A DNA stretch of 64,000 nucleotides from Sphingobium boeckii (GCF_014199215.1 NZ_JACIJC010000004.1:62001-126000), one strand, 5' to 3'; counted from the first letter of the stretch, positions 1 through 9,164 are shown. The notes: a model not told the origin generated them from the letters alone. Program-made: numbers and translations.

Positions 1-2
1 GC

Positions 3-143
3 GCTCCCGCATTCCCGCTGCCTGACGATGGAGGCATTACGGTATCCTTCGACAGCATCAGCGACGACATTCGGACGATCAGTGAATGGCGGCACCGCTG
101 GCGGACCGGCAGGAATTGCGCATCAAAAATGGGGGCGCCGTGA
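3..143 (+). CDS. C-terminal fragment of an unrecognised protein (left edge)
   Basis: An open frame runs in from the left edge and stops with TGA at 141-143. The last ~46 residues read as plausible protein (…GITVSFDSISDDIRTI…). I do not recognise the family. The stop overlaps a GTG that could start the next frame (GTGA), an arrangement typical of coupled genes, and this is the main support that the frame is real. The codon pattern is ordinary for this genome, but the fragment is short. Confidence 0.3.
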   Translation, partial: APAFPLPDDGGITVSFDSISDDIRTISEWRHRWRTGRNCASKMGAP

Positions 144-409
144 AAGGCATCCTCGTCAATGGTGCGCGCCCGAAGGTGGTGGGGCCGCTCAGTTACATCG
201 GCTGCTCCGGCAGAGCCTGCCGAACACGGGACGTCACGCTGTTTCTCACGCGGGATGCACCGCTTCCCGAGATCACATGGCAAAGAACCTATTATGGCGC
301 AGGATCGGCGGCAGACAGGATCATAGCAGCGCGGCCGGATACGGCCCAGCCAGTCCATTCGGGCGATCAGCGAATTCTGATCCGTGCAGTGAAATTAGGC
401 AGCCCATGA
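140..409 (+). CDS. Small hypothetical protein
   Basis: If started at the GTG that overlaps the preceding stop, this frame gives an 89-residue protein with no recognisable motif. It contains a short Cys-rich patch (IGCSGRACRT) and a C-terminal part rich in Arg and Ala. No signal peptide or membrane segment is visible. Competing frames across the same bases look like shadows (Arg/Ser/Pro-rich). It may be a real small gene coupled to its upstream neighbour or a remnant. Bases 410-490 downstream hold nothing I can name. Confidence 0.28.
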   Translation: MKGILVNGARPKVVGPLSYIGCSGRACRTRDVTLFLTRDAPLPEITWQRTYYGAGSAADRIIAARPDTAQPVHSGDQRILIRAVKLGSP

Positions 410-490
410 CACCTCCGGGCCGCCCGACCTACCCTGCCGATGCGCAAAAGGCCATTTCCAGCGACTTTGCGTGCCTGTCCGCGCGCGAAT

Positions 491-970
491 TCAGCGCTCG
501 ACCACGTCTCGCTTCATCGGCGCAAGTTTGGCGAGGAGCTTGTTCTGGGCAGCAAAGGCAATGCCCTCTTCTCTCATCGCCCATTGCAGGTTTTCTACCA
601 GCGCGTTGAAGTCGGCCGTTTGCACGCCCATGTTCTGGTGTGCGCCCTTCATGTCGCGCCCGGTATAGGCGCAGCCGCCACCCAGCAGATAGCAGATCTG
701 CTCCTTCAGGGTTCGCCTGATCCGGACATCATCCTGATTTTTGAAGATTTCGCCAATCACCGGATCGGCGATGTTGCGATCCATGAACGATTCGACGATG
801 CGGTCTATCCCCGGCTGGCCATGAAATGCCTTGAACCACCGATCCGTCTTATACGGGGTGGCACCAGCGTTGCTGTCCTGGATGACATAGGGCTCAACCG
901 GCTCTTCGCCTGCCGGTACGGTCATGGAAACCTGTGCGGAGGCGAGCAGGAGGAGAAACATTGTGAGCAT
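491..970 (-). CDS. Exported truncated-hemoglobin-like protein (group 1)
   Basis: The 159-residue protein starts with a short hydrophobic signal-like segment (MLTMFLLLLASAQ) and then has the pattern of group 1 truncated globins: PGIDRIVESFMDR, an ICYLLGGGCAYTGRDMKGAHQNMG segment in which the His before QNMG is the expected proximal heme ligand, and a LLAKLAPMKRDVV tail. I chose the internal ATG because it lies 4 bases after the stop of the upstream DUF3034 gene, and a longer start would overlap that gene. A role in binding O2, NO or peroxide outside the cytoplasm is inferred; these two families often sit together in sphingomonads. Confidence 0.8.
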   Translation of the reverse strand: MLTMFLLLLASAQVSMTVPAGEEPVEPYVIQDSNAGATPYKTDRWFKAFHGQPGIDRIVESFMDRNIADPVIGEIFKNQDDVRIRRTLKEQICYLLGGGCAYTGRDMKGAHQNMGVQTADFNALVENLQWAMREEGIAFAAQNKLLAKLAPMKRDVVER

Positions 971-974
971 CGGT

Positions 975-1862
975 TCAAAATCCCGCTTGCATTGAAAGGA
1001 AGAACCCACGCTGCGCCTTGACCGTGGCGATATCGCCCAGATCGACATAGGCTGCGGTGACGGTCAGATGACGATGCAGCGCATAGGCGGCAAACAGATC
1101 ATAAGCATCATCCTCCTGCGCGAAGGAGAGATTATCGGGCTTTGAGCGATATTCGGCACCGACCAGCAGTTTATGGCTGACGAGAACCCCTGCGGAGCCT
1201 TCGAACTGGACGGTGGCCGCGCCCTGCCGATCGCCCCCGAAACCCAGAAGACCGAATTGATTGGCCTTGGTCAGGCGCGCCGCGCCGCCCAGGACAAGAC
1301 TTTTGTCGAGAATGATTTTGGTGGCGGACAGGACATAATCAGTACCGCTGTCATCCCGGCCGCCAATGGCACCAATGACCGCACCGCGATTGGCGTGCTT
1401 GTGCTGAACCGCGATAGAAACCTGCGGCAGGAACCGATCCTGATCATACACAGCGTCGCCAAACAGGCGCAATTTGGCACCGAAGACATCCTGACCAAAG
1501 GCAAAGCCGGCCCCCAGACCAAGCGCGGCCCCGGCCGCATTGGTATCGAAGCGCTGGCGCGCATAGGATAGCTCCACGCGATCGAAGAGACCGATCTTGC
1601 CGCCGAAAGCGGTCATGCCGAAATCGCGCGTTTCGATCCATGTGGCGCTGGCGCTGGCACCGATGCCCCGTTCGGTCTCATCACCCGCAATGGTGGACCA
1701 TGTCGCCAGACCGCCGCCGCTGGCCCCTTCGACGCTTGTGACGCCACCCGTCAGCAGCAATTTTCCGCCTGAGCGATAGTCGCCCTGTGCGAATGCCGGA
1801 AGCGATGGAAAAATGATTGCAAGCAGTGGGGCAAAGAGCGTCAGACGCGCCGTCTTGGCCAT
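975..1862 (-). CDS. DUF3034 family exported protein
   Basis: The 295-residue protein has a clean signal peptide (hydrophobic core, cleavage near AFAQG) followed by alternating Gly- and aromatic-rich strands ending in a terminal Phe (…FFLSMQAGF). That composition suggests an outer-membrane beta-barrel. It matches the DUF3034 family, whose function is unknown. The chosen ATG has a good ribosome site (GGAGA, about 6 bases upstream); an ATG 14 codons earlier lacks one. It is the first gene of a two-gene unit with the globin and is divergent from the cupredoxin/GGDEF-EAL pair. Confidence 0.8.
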   Translation of the reverse strand: MAKTARLTLFAPLLAIIFPSLPAFAQGDYRSGGKLLLTGGVTSVEGASGGGLATWSTIAGDETERGIGASASATWIETRDFGMTAFGGKIGLFDRVELSYARQRFDTNAAGAALGLGAGFAFGQDVFGAKLRLFGDAVYDQDRFLPQVSIAVQHKHANRGAVIGAIGGRDDSGTDYVLSATKIILDKSLVLGGAARLTKANQFGLLGFGGDRQGAATVQFEGSAGVLVSHKLLVGAEYRSKPDNLSFAQEDDAYDLFAAYALHRHLTVTAAYVDLGDIATVKAQRGFFLSMQAGF

Positions 1863-1941
1863 GAATATTCTCCGTACAGATGCCCCATTGAAAACAGGAA
1901 GCACCCGACACCCTTGACCAGAACAGGGTTAAAATTTTCAT

Positions 1942-1970
1942 AATCCTTCGCACACTCATATTTAAGGATT
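1942..1970. promoter_or_regulatory. Inverted repeat in a divergent promoter region
   Basis: Perfect 7-bp arms AATCCTT and AAGGATT are separated by 15 bases, about 20 bases upstream of the cupredoxin start and 80 bases upstream of the DUF3034 start. Position and symmetry suit an operator shared by both divergent units. No known regulator consensus was recognised. Confidence 0.4.
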
Positions 1971-1990
1971 CACTGTCAATTGCCACCTCT

Positions 1991-2602
1991 ATGTATATGC
2001 GTTTGCTAGCAATTATCTGTGCGGGAATCCTTCCGGGCACGCTCGGAGCCACCACCTTGTCCGTCACCGTCAATGGCGCGGACGGCAAGCCTTTGCGCAA
2101 TGCGGTCGTCAGCGTGCAAAGCCCGGCTACGCGCGTTGGAACGGCATCCGTTTTCACCGATGCACCCAGCATCACCCAGCAGAATATCCAGTTCGCGCCC
2201 GATGTGCTTCTCGTTCGCAAAGGGACAACGGTCTCCTTTCCCAATCGCGACAAGGTGCGGCACCACGTCTATTCCTTCTCCAAACCCAAGCGCTTCGAGC
2301 TGAAGCTGTATGGCAAGGACGATACGCACTCGGTGCGCTTCGAGATTGCCGGCACGATCGCGCTCGGCTGCAATATCCACGATCAGATGTCGGCGTTCAT
2401 CCGCGTCGTTGATACCCCCTGGGCTGGAAAAACGGACGCCAACGGCCGCGTCACGATTTCCGGCATCCCCGGCGGCTCTTCGACGATCACCGTGTGGCAT
2501 CCAAAGGCGGTTGCGAAGAATGGCGAGTTCGTGGCGCCATTGCCATTGCCCGCGAGCGGGTCGATCGCGAAATTGATTACGATGCGCGTGGCACCGCGAT
2601 GA
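1991..2602 (+). CDS. Cupredoxin-like 'methylamine utilization' protein
   Basis: The 203-residue protein has an N-terminal signal peptide, then a cupredoxin-like region. A His pair in RHHVYSF (about residue 94) and the Cys/His of CNIHDQMSAF (about 133) are in the right places for a type 1 copper site. A carboxypeptidase-regulatory-like beta-sandwich follows. It resembles proteins labelled methylamine utilization protein/MauL-like, though no methylamine dehydrogenase is present here. Its stop overlaps the start of the downstream GGDEF/EAL gene (ATGA), so the two are probably translated together and a periplasmic metal or redox cue may feed into c-di-GMP signalling (inference). Confidence 0.75.
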   Translation: MYMRLLAIICAGILPGTLGATTLSVTVNGADGKPLRNAVVSVQSPATRVGTASVFTDAPSITQQNIQFAPDVLLVRKGTTVSFPNRDKVRHHVYSFSKPKRFELKLYGKDDTHSVRFEIAGTIALGCNIHDQMSAFIRVVDTPWAGKTDANGRVTISGIPGGSSTITVWHPKAVAKNGEFVAPLPLPASGSIAKLITMRVAPR

Positions 2603-4995
2603 TATCCGCGGTCCGTCCCACAAAGCCGGGATGGCAATTCCGTATGCCGCGTTTTCGCAGTATGCGCACCAAGTTGAGCGTTCTCTATACCGGCATGTTT
2701 GCCCTGACGCTGATGCTTGTCGCGCTCGTCGCGCAATATGCGATCGTAGCTAATGTCGAACGCAGCGTTCTTGCCGAATTGACCAACAGCAACAAGATTT
2801 TCAGCCGGCTGCTGGATTTGCGCAGCAAGGGATTGCGCGATTCTGCCGATACGCTGGCACGCGATTTCGGCTTTCGCGCCGCGGTGGCAACCGGGGATCA
2901 GCCAACGATCGAATCAGCCCTGGCCAATTTGCGCACGCGATCCGGCACGGACAATGCCTATATCATCACTGATGACGGCACTCTGACGGGCACCGGAGAC
3001 ACTGCGTTGAAAAAGATCGCGGCCCAATTGCCTTTCCGGATGCAGGAGGGGCGCAATGCCGCCGTGATTTCCACGGGCGCGCGCAGTTACTATGTCGTGA
3101 CCACTCCTATTCTGGCACCCGAACGCATCGGCTGGGTGTTGTTTGCGATCGAACTCGACGCCGCCGAGATGCGCGCGCTGGAAGGCCTGTCCACCATTCC
3201 CCTGACGGCCGATGTCTTGCACCGGAAAAGCGGCAGCCAATGGGTGTCGCCCAGTGCATCGCGCGGCGCGGACCAGAATATGATCAGCGATTTCGTCAAT
3301 GTTTCGCTGAGGCAGGGCACCGCCGAGGCCCGGCCGATCGCTCTGGCCGCCGGCTCTGCCTTCGCCTTGGCAAAGCCTTTGCCAGCAGCGGAGAATGAGA
3401 CGGAGAGCGTGTTGCTGCTCTCTTATCCGTTCGCCAAGGCGATGCAGCCCTATCGCGCGCTTCAGGGGGGCATCGTTCTCGCCGGATTGATCGGCCTTGT
3501 GCTGATCCTTTTCGGTAGCCTGAAATTGGCGCGCAGCATCGCCCGCCCCATCGCCCGCCTGGATCGGGCCGCCCGCGCGCTGGAGGAGGGAGAGCGCACC
3601 GAGGTTCCAGTGGATAGCGATGACGAGATCGGTCGCCTGGCGCGCAGTTTCAACGCCATGTCGACCGGCATTGCCGAACGGGAAAACAGGATTGCCCATC
3701 TGGCCTTCCATGATTCATTGACCGATCTGCCAAATCGCGTTCTGTTTCGGGAACAGCTCGACGCCGATCTGCGCCGCGCTACGCATAGGGACGCGCCGGT
3801 CGCCGTGCTTTGCCTGGATCTGGATGGCTTCAAGAGCGTGAACGATACACTGGGCCATCCCGTGGGCGACGAGATGCTGAAGCTGGTGAGCAAATTGATC
3901 AGCGAGCTTTGCGGCGAAGCGCATCTGGCCAGGCTGGGCGGTGACGAATTTGCGATCATCCTGAATGATCAGGCCGCGACGGATCGCCCGAGAGCCTTGG
4001 CGCAATCCATCGTCGATCGGCTGCGTGAACCGCTCTTCGTGGCAGGTCACAGCGTTGCGACGGGTGCCAGCATCGGGATCGCCATTGCGCCGCATGACGG
4101 GGACGACGCCGATACGCTTTTGAAAAATGCCGATCTCGCACTCTATCGCGCCAAGCAGGATGGCCGCAGCACATTCTGCTTTTTCGAACCGGCTCTGGAT
4201 GCAGCCGCCCGCGCGCGTCGCCAATTGGAACTGGATATGCGCGAGGCGCTATCCGAAGGTCAATTCAGGCTCGATTTTCAGCCCGTTCTGTGTCTGAAGA
4301 ATGATCGCATCTCGGGCTTCGAAGCCCTGTTGCGCTGGCATCACCCCACGCGCGGGCTCGTCTCCCCCGTCGAATTTATCCCCGTGGCCGAAGATACCGG
4401 CCTGATCATCCAGATCGGCGAATGGGTCATCCATGAGGCCTGTCGCCAGGCGAAATCATGGCCGGCCCATATGCGCGTTGCCGTCAACGTATCGCCGCTT
4501 CAATTTCGCAGCCCCGGCCTCAAAGGAGTGATCGTTCAAGCGCTCGCCTATAGCGGGATCGAGCCGCATCGTCTGGAAATCGAAATGACGGAATCCATCT
4601 TTCTGGAAAATACGGACGATACGCTGGCGCTGCTTCATTCTTTGCGCGCGCTCGGCATCAGATTTGCACTGGATGATTTCGGCACGGGCTATTCCTCGCT
4701 CAGCTATTTGCGCAGTTTCCCGTTCGACAAGATCAAGATCGATCGCAGTTTCGTCACGGGGATCGCATCCGAGCAGAATGCGGCAGCCATCGTTCGCGCA
4801 ATCGTCGATCTGGCCACTGCCTTGGGGATGGAAACCACCGCCGAAGGCGTCGAACTGGAAAGCCAGATGGCGGAATTGCGGGCGCAGGGTTGCGGCACGA
4901 TACAGGGATTTCTTTACAGTCGACCGGTATCGGCCGAGCAAGCCGCCCTATTGATCACCGCAGACGCCCAGGACGCCCGCCGCGAGGCCGCCTGA
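2599..4995 (+). CDS. Membrane GGDEF/EAL c-di-GMP enzyme with HAMP domain
   Basis: The 798-residue protein has a first membrane helix near residues 27-48, a ~240-residue periplasmic Cache-like sensor, a second helix near 290-310, then HAMP, GGDEF and EAL domains. The cyclase motif is intact (RLGGDEF, about 446) and there is no RxxD inhibitory site before it. The EAL half keeps EAL (about 573), DDFGTGYS, KIDRSFV and AEGVE, so both activities look possible. I chose the ATG that overlaps the cupredoxin stop by four bases rather than the start 35 codons upstream, which would lie inside the previous gene. It is probably co-regulated with that gene. Confidence 0.9.
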   Translation: MISAVRPTKPGWQFRMPRFRSMRTKLSVLYTGMFALTLMLVALVAQYAIVANVERSVLAELTNSNKIFSRLLDLRSKGLRDSADTLARDFGFRAAVATGDQPTIESALANLRTRSGTDNAYIITDDGTLTGTGDTALKKIAAQLPFRMQEGRNAAVISTGARSYYVVTTPILAPERIGWVLFAIELDAAEMRALEGLSTIPLTADVLHRKSGSQWVSPSASRGADQNMISDFVNVSLRQGTAEARPIALAAGSAFALAKPLPAAENETESVLLLSYPFAKAMQPYRALQGGIVLAGLIGLVLILFGSLKLARSIARPIARLDRAARALEEGERTEVPVDSDDEIGRLARSFNAMSTGIAERENRIAHLAFHDSLTDLPNRVLFREQLDADLRRATHRDAPVAVLCLDLDGFKSVNDTLGHPVGDEMLKLVSKLISELCGEAHLARLGGDEFAIILNDQAATDRPRALAQSIVDRLREPLFVAGHSVATGASIGIAIAPHDGDDADTLLKNADLALYRAKQDGRSTFCFFEPALDAAARARRQLELDMREALSEGQFRLDFQPVLCLKNDRISGFEALLRWHHPTRGLVSPVEFIPVAEDTGLIIQIGEWVIHEACRQAKSWPAHMRVAVNVSPLQFRSPGLKGVIVQALAYSGIEPHRLEIEMTESIFLENTDDTLALLHSLRALGIRFALDDFGTGYSSLSYLRSFPFDKIKIDRSFVTGIASEQNAAAIVRAIVDLATALGMETTAEGVELESQMAELRAQGCGTIQGFLYSRPVSAEQAALLITADAQDARREAA

Positions 4996-5076
4996 CGCGA
5001 TTGCGTTTCGAATGGACGGGAAAAGCAGCCGGACGCCGACCATATCCGCCTGCCTGCCTTCCAATGTTCAAAGCAC

Positions 5077-5970
5077 TTAATTCTTGCCTGGATTGCTCTG
5101 CAGAAAATCAGCTTGTTGCACGGACAATCGAAATGACCGGCTCACGGGGATCTCCATGCCGTTGGTGAGCACCAATTTCAGCGAGACATTGTTGCGAACG
5201 ACGTGGGCGACCGCCCCGGCTGTGACCCAGAAACTGCGATGGACCTGCATCCCTTTCGGACCGAGCTCCCGCATCGCGTCCGACAGACGATATAGGATGA
5301 GTGCATTGCCCTCGGTGGAATGGATGCGCAGATAATGTTGCTCCGCTTCAAGCGCTAGAATCTCGCCGCGCAAATGGGCGGGCCATTTGGCGAGAAATGG
5401 ACTGTCGTCTCGCCCATGCTCGCTTAGGAGTTGCGTCTTTGCCACGGGGCTGAAGCCATAACGCGGCATCTTCATCACATGGAAAAGGACGAGATTGATC
5501 GTCGGCCAGACGATCCAGGCATAACCATGGGTTTTCAGAAACGAGGCGGCGTTCAGGGCGAGAACGGGCAGCGGACGGTCCAGCGGCAGACCCGGAAATA
5601 TCCGATAGGTGACATGGACGACCCATTGGAAGAAAAAATCCGCGGGCAGCGACGCGAATAGGGCACCCATCAGAAGAACGGCCCAAAGCGGAAAGCGCGC
5701 ACGGCGGAGCGGCTTCTGCAAAATCCGGGTGAAAAGATCATTGAGCCACCAACCGCCCACCGACAGGATCACCCAGAATCCGACAGCATGGAATTTCGGC
5801 CATTGCGCGGTCCGGCCGGCTTGAGGCCACCCTGCAAGAAACCCCAGAACGACCGGGATCAACAGATAGAAAATGAGCGCTTCTCTGGGACTCAGGCCCA
5901 GCACCGTGCGTCGGTCAGACGACCAGAATGAGCCAGAAAGCGGAACTGTCTTCGCCAAGGATATTCCCAA
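5077..5970 (-). CDS. Membrane-anchored LytTR-domain transcription regulator
   Basis: The 297-residue protein has four hydrophobic segments in its first ~175 residues (ALIFYLLIPVVLGFL, AVGFWVILSVGGWWL, PLWAVLLMGALFASLP, AWIVWPTINLVLF). A C-terminal LytTR DNA-binding domain covers about 190-290, with the typical ALEAEQHYLRIHS, LYRLSDAM and VHRSFWV segments. Such proteins sense a membrane signal and bind direct repeats without a kinase partner. No in-frame ATG lies near the N-terminus: the start is a TTG here, or a TTG four codons in, or a GTG further in. Its target is unknown; it faces the cytochrome/TonB receptor region across a 351-bp gap. Confidence 0.8.
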   Translation of the reverse strand: MGISLAKTVPLSGSFWSSDRRTVLGLSPREALIFYLLIPVVLGFLAGWPQAGRTAQWPKFHAVGFWVILSVGGWWLNDLFTRILQKPLRRARFPLWAVLLMGALFASLPADFFFQWVVHVTYRIFPGLPLDRPLPVLALNAASFLKTHGYAWIVWPTINLVLFHVMKMPRYGFSPVAKTQLLSEHGRDDSPFLAKWPAHLRGEILALEAEQHYLRIHSTEGNALILYRLSDAMRELGPKGMQVHRSFWVTAGAVAHVVRNNVSLKLVLTNGMEIPVSRSFRLSVQQADFLQSNPGKN

Positions 5971-6321
5971 AAGTCAGTGCGGAACCCGTCAATGGGTCTG
6001 ACCTTTGTCAAACGATTCATCTGCAACGTCAATCCATTCGCGCAGCACGAAACGCATTCATGCACGCTGGAGCCTTCCCAAATGTCTTTGGGGAACCCTG
6101 CGCACCGCCCGGGAATACACCGTTGAGCCGGCAACCCGAATGCTTAGCACCTGCAGGACAGATAAAAGACGCCGGCCTCAAGGCTGGCTTGGACAAGGGG
6201 CAATTCTCCATGCGGACGTCCTCTATCAGCGCCGCCGAGTGCGCGGCACCAGCGGTTGAAAAGCGGTGAGCGCACGCCCTTTGCAAGGCTTGATCGCACC
6301 CGATCTGAAAAGACCCGAACG
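5971..6321. other. Intergenic region between divergent genes, 351 bp
   Basis: This lies between the LytTR gene and the cytochrome c gene and must hold both promoters. I see no terminator, RNA gene or convincing LytTR direct repeat. Open frames on both strands here lack ribosome sites and family features. Confidence 0.5.
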
Positions 6322-6729
6322 ATGAAGGATCGATGCCTGAATCGCGTCGATGCGCTGTTATGCACCATGGCGATTTCGATTTCCGCGCTGTTGCCCTTAC
6401 AGGCCGGCCACGCTCAAACACCGCCCAGATCGGCCGGTACAATCGCCTGGGCGCAGTGCAGCGCCTGTCATGCGCTGAAGGCCGGCGCGCCCAACAAAGT
6501 GGGACCCAATCTATTTGGCATTTTCGGGAAACCAGCCGGCAAAGTGATCAACTATAATTATTCTCCGGCCATGAAGGCCGCCAACATCGTGTGGAACGAC
6601 AAGATGCTTGATCTTTGGCTGACCCGTCCGTCTGCGGTCATCAAGGGCAATAAGATGGCATTTTCAGGCATATCGGATGCCAAAAGACGCAAGGTACTAA
6701 TTGAATATATCAAACATTCTGGAAAATAA
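6322..6729 (+). CDS. Exported mono-heme class I cytochrome c
   Basis: The 135-residue protein has a signal peptide (to about GHAQ), then one heme-binding CxxCH motif (CSACH), the PNKVGPNLFGIFGK segment typical of small class I cytochromes c, and a C-terminal NKMAFSG whose Met is the likely sixth heme ligand. It would shuttle electrons in the periplasm. The start used gives the shortest sensible signal peptide; an ATG 22 codons upstream adds a charged stretch not seen in exported proteins. Neighbouring exported flavoprotein genes make it a possible electron acceptor for them (inference). Confidence 0.88.
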   Translation: MKDRCLNRVDALLCTMAISISALLPLQAGHAQTPPRSAGTIAWAQCSACHALKAGAPNKVGPNLFGIFGKPAGKVINYNYSPAMKAANIVWNDKMLDLWLTRPSAVIKGNKMAFSGISDAKRRKVLIEYIKHSGK

Positions 6730-6843
6730 CAGTAACAAATTAATATATATAAATAAGTTTTATGGCCATAAGATTTTATTATCGCCTGTCGGATAAAAAA
6801 TGGTTCGAAATTGAATCAGTTTTTTTGCCAATCTAAGTTGACA

Positions 6844-6861
6844 ATTCAGAAAAATCTGAAT
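6844..6861. promoter_or_regulatory. Palindrome in the AT-rich promoter of TonB receptor 1
   Basis: The 159 bases before the receptor gene are strikingly AT-rich compared with the rest of the window. They contain TTGACA at 6838-6843 directly followed by ATTCAG, six bases, CTGAAT (perfect 6-bp arms), and another 12-bp palindrome TTATGGCCATAA at 6760-6771. A repressor or activator site is likely; no matching consensus is known to me. Confidence 0.4.
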
Positions 6862-6888
6862 GTTTTTCTATATATTAAGGGGTATTAT

Positions 6889-9114
6889 ATGAAAAATTCC
6901 ACAAAACAAGCATCTGTTGATCGTAAATCTATGAGAACAGTGTGCTATTTGGGCGCATCATTGATTTCTTTAAGTTCAGGGACCGCGTTCGCGCAAATCG
7001 ACGAGATTGTGGTCACGGCCCGCAAGCAGGAAGAAACGCTTCAGGAGGTGCCGCTGTCGGTTGCAGCCTATGATCAGGAACTGATCGAGCGCTACGACAT
7101 CTCCGATCTCTCGGACATTGCCAAGCGCACGCCGAACTTCACCTTCTCCAACAATCTGGGCCTCTTTGGTGGCGTTCCTGTCGTCCGCGGCATCGGCGCA
7201 CCGCGCACCGGCGGTTCGGCATCGGTGGGCGTTTTCATTGACGGGATCGACACCGGCAATTCGTCGGGCATCAATCTGCAGTCTTTCGATGTGGAGCGGA
7301 TCGAGGTCGTGCGCGGCCCGCAGAGCACATTGTTCGGTCGTGGCGTTCTGGCGGGCGCGATCAACTATGTCTCGCGTCGCCCCAATCTGGAAAAGCTGGA
7401 AGCCGAATTTTCCGGAGAGGTCGCCGAGCACAATCTCTATCGTCTCGAAGGCCGGATCAGCGGGCCTGTGGCCGATGGCGTCGCCGTGTCGCTGGCGGGC
7501 CAGCGCCGGAGCTTCGATGGCTTCTACAACAATTCCTTTTCAGGCCAGGATGTCGGGGACAGTGACAGCTATTCCCTGATCGGCGGCCTGCGGGCAAAAT
7601 TGGGCAGCGAGAACCAGGGCGAAGTCTATCTCCGTCTTGCCTATAGCAAGGAAAATATCGGTCAGCCTGCCTGGCATCAGGTCGCGACAAACACCCAGAC
7701 CGGCACGCTCCCGAACCAGCGCTGGTATGTGGGGAAATTGCGCGGGGATTCCGATCTCATTGCGCACAATGGCGACAATTATGGGCAGATCGATCTGGAA
7801 TTTTATCGCGCGGGCCTTCACTTCGATTATGATTTCGGCGGCGTGACGCTCGCGTCGATCACGAGCTACAACCGTGCCTATCAAACCCAAGACACCGACA
7901 TCGATTTCACAAGACAGCCCGACATCATTGCGGGCACGACATTGCTCGGCAATTTCCGCAGCACTCTGGATGTCGAGATCGAGGATTACAGCCAGGAACT
8001 GCGCCTTCAATCGGATAATGACGGGCCGCTGAAATGGCTCGTGGGCGGCTATTACCGCAAGGAAGATTACCGGAGCCTGGATTTCAGCCCGACGGCGGCG
8101 CAGGGATCATCATCTATCTTGGCGCCAACGCCCAATATCCTGACACGCGAGATCAAGACCTTCGGTGCGTTCGGCTCCCTGAGCTATGAGATCACCGACG
8201 GGCTCACGCTCTCGCAAGAACTGCGTTATTCCGAAGACCGCATTTCCGAAACGTCCAAGCCGCGCGCGGCGTTGGTCGCCGGCGCATTTGAAAACAAGTT
8301 CACGAATGTCTTGCCACGCACGATCCTCGAATATCAATTTTCGCGCGACAAGATGATCTATGCCAGCGTGGCCAAGGGCAACAAGCCGGGCGGTTTCAAC
8401 AACTCGGCCGGCACCGGCTTCAGCCCGGTTCCGGATAATCTGAAAGCCTATAACGAAGAAGAAATGTGGGTCTACGAAGCCGGCTTCAAAACCTCCTGGC
8501 TGGACAGACGCCTGACCTTGAACGCATCGGTCTTCTACATCGACTGGTCCGATATCCAGGTGAACTCGCAGGTAATCGTGGGCGGCTTCCCGGTTGGCAT
8601 CACGCTCAACGGTGGCAAGGCGCGCGGGACCGGCTTCGAAGCCGAACTGCGTTTCCAGCCGGATGACCATTGGGATGTCTATGGCGGCATTGGTTATTCA
8701 CCGATCCGCATCCTGGACTATGTCGACACGCGCGCCACGAACGCCGGGATCAAGACCGACGGCAAGGATCAGATCGCGGGCACGCCTGATTGGACCGGCA
8801 ATTTCGGCACGATCTACAGCTTACCGATCAACGACACCGCGACTGCATTCCTCCAGGGCGATCTGAACTATCGCAGCACCACCTACGCCACGGAAGCAGG
8901 TCTGGCCGAAACGGGATCCAAAACCACGGTGGATGTCCAGGCGGGCTTCAAGAACGGCACGGTGCGGGCAGCGCTCTATGTGAACAATCTGTTCGATAAT
9001 CGCGCCATCGATTCGACCCGCGCCTACGTCAATCCTTCAAATTATGCGCGAACCTTCATCGTTCAACTGCCAAACCCGAGGCAGATCGGCATCCGTTTTT
9101 CCGTCAAATACTGA
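6889..9114 (+). CDS. TonB-dependent outer-membrane receptor (1)
   Basis: The 741-residue protein has a signal peptide ending near FAQ, a plug domain starting at DEIVVTARKQEETLQEVPLSV (about 44-175) with the conserved VRGPQSTLFGR-type segment, and a long beta-barrel closing on an aromatic residue (…GIRFSVKY). It takes up a bulky or scarce substrate across the outer membrane with TonB energy. The ATG was chosen for its strong ribosome site (AAGGGG, 6 bases away); the longer frame upstream has none. The first ~70 coding bases are unusually AT-rich, continuing the low-GC promoter. It heads the catabolic-looking region. Confidence 0.95.
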   Translation: MKNSTKQASVDRKSMRTVCYLGASLISLSSGTAFAQIDEIVVTARKQEETLQEVPLSVAAYDQELIERYDISDLSDIAKRTPNFTFSNNLGLFGGVPVVRGIGAPRTGGSASVGVFIDGIDTGNSSGINLQSFDVERIEVVRGPQSTLFGRGVLAGAINYVSRRPNLEKLEAEFSGEVAEHNLYRLEGRISGPVADGVAVSLAGQRRSFDGFYNNSFSGQDVGDSDSYSLIGGLRAKLGSENQGEVYLRLAYSKENIGQPAWHQVATNTQTGTLPNQRWYVGKLRGDSDLIAHNGDNYGQIDLEFYRAGLHFDYDFGGVTLASITSYNRAYQTQDTDIDFTRQPDIIAGTTLLGNFRSTLDVEIEDYSQELRLQSDNDGPLKWLVGGYYRKEDYRSLDFSPTAAQGSSSILAPTPNILTREIKTFGAFGSLSYEITDGLTLSQELRYSEDRISETSKPRAALVAGAFENKFTNVLPRTILEYQFSRDKMIYASVAKGNKPGGFNNSAGTGFSPVPDNLKAYNEEEMWVYEAGFKTSWLDRRLTLNASVFYIDWSDIQVNSQVIVGGFPVGITLNGGKARGTGFEAELRFQPDDHWDVYGGIGYSPIRILDYVDTRATNAGIKTDGKDQIAGTPDWTGNFGTIYSLPINDTATAFLQGDLNYRSTTYATEAGLAETGSKTTVDVQAGFKNGTVRAALYVNNLFDNRAIDSTRAYVNPSNYARTFIVQLPNPRQIGIRFSVKY

Positions 9115-9137
9115 TCGCCATCCTGTTTTGCAGGCAA

Positions 9138-9164
9138 CCAGCGCCGGAGCATTTCCGGCGCTGG
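9138..9164 (+). terminator. GC-rich stem-loop after TonB receptor 1
   Basis: A perfect 10-bp stem (CCAGCGCCGG / CCGGCGCTGG) with a 7-base loop begins 23 bases after the receptor stop. It lacks a following T-run, so it may only attenuate transcription or protect the upstream mRNA end. Confidence 0.45.

Noticed and set aside
28-609. Plus-strand frame of 193 codons at the left edge
   Set aside because: Arg/Ser/Pro-rich shadow composition, and it runs over the end of the globin gene on the other strand; the other frames at 3-409 look more protein-like.
440-1021. Plus-strand frame over the globin gene
   Set aside because: Antisense of a recognisable globin gene; no ribosome site or family match.
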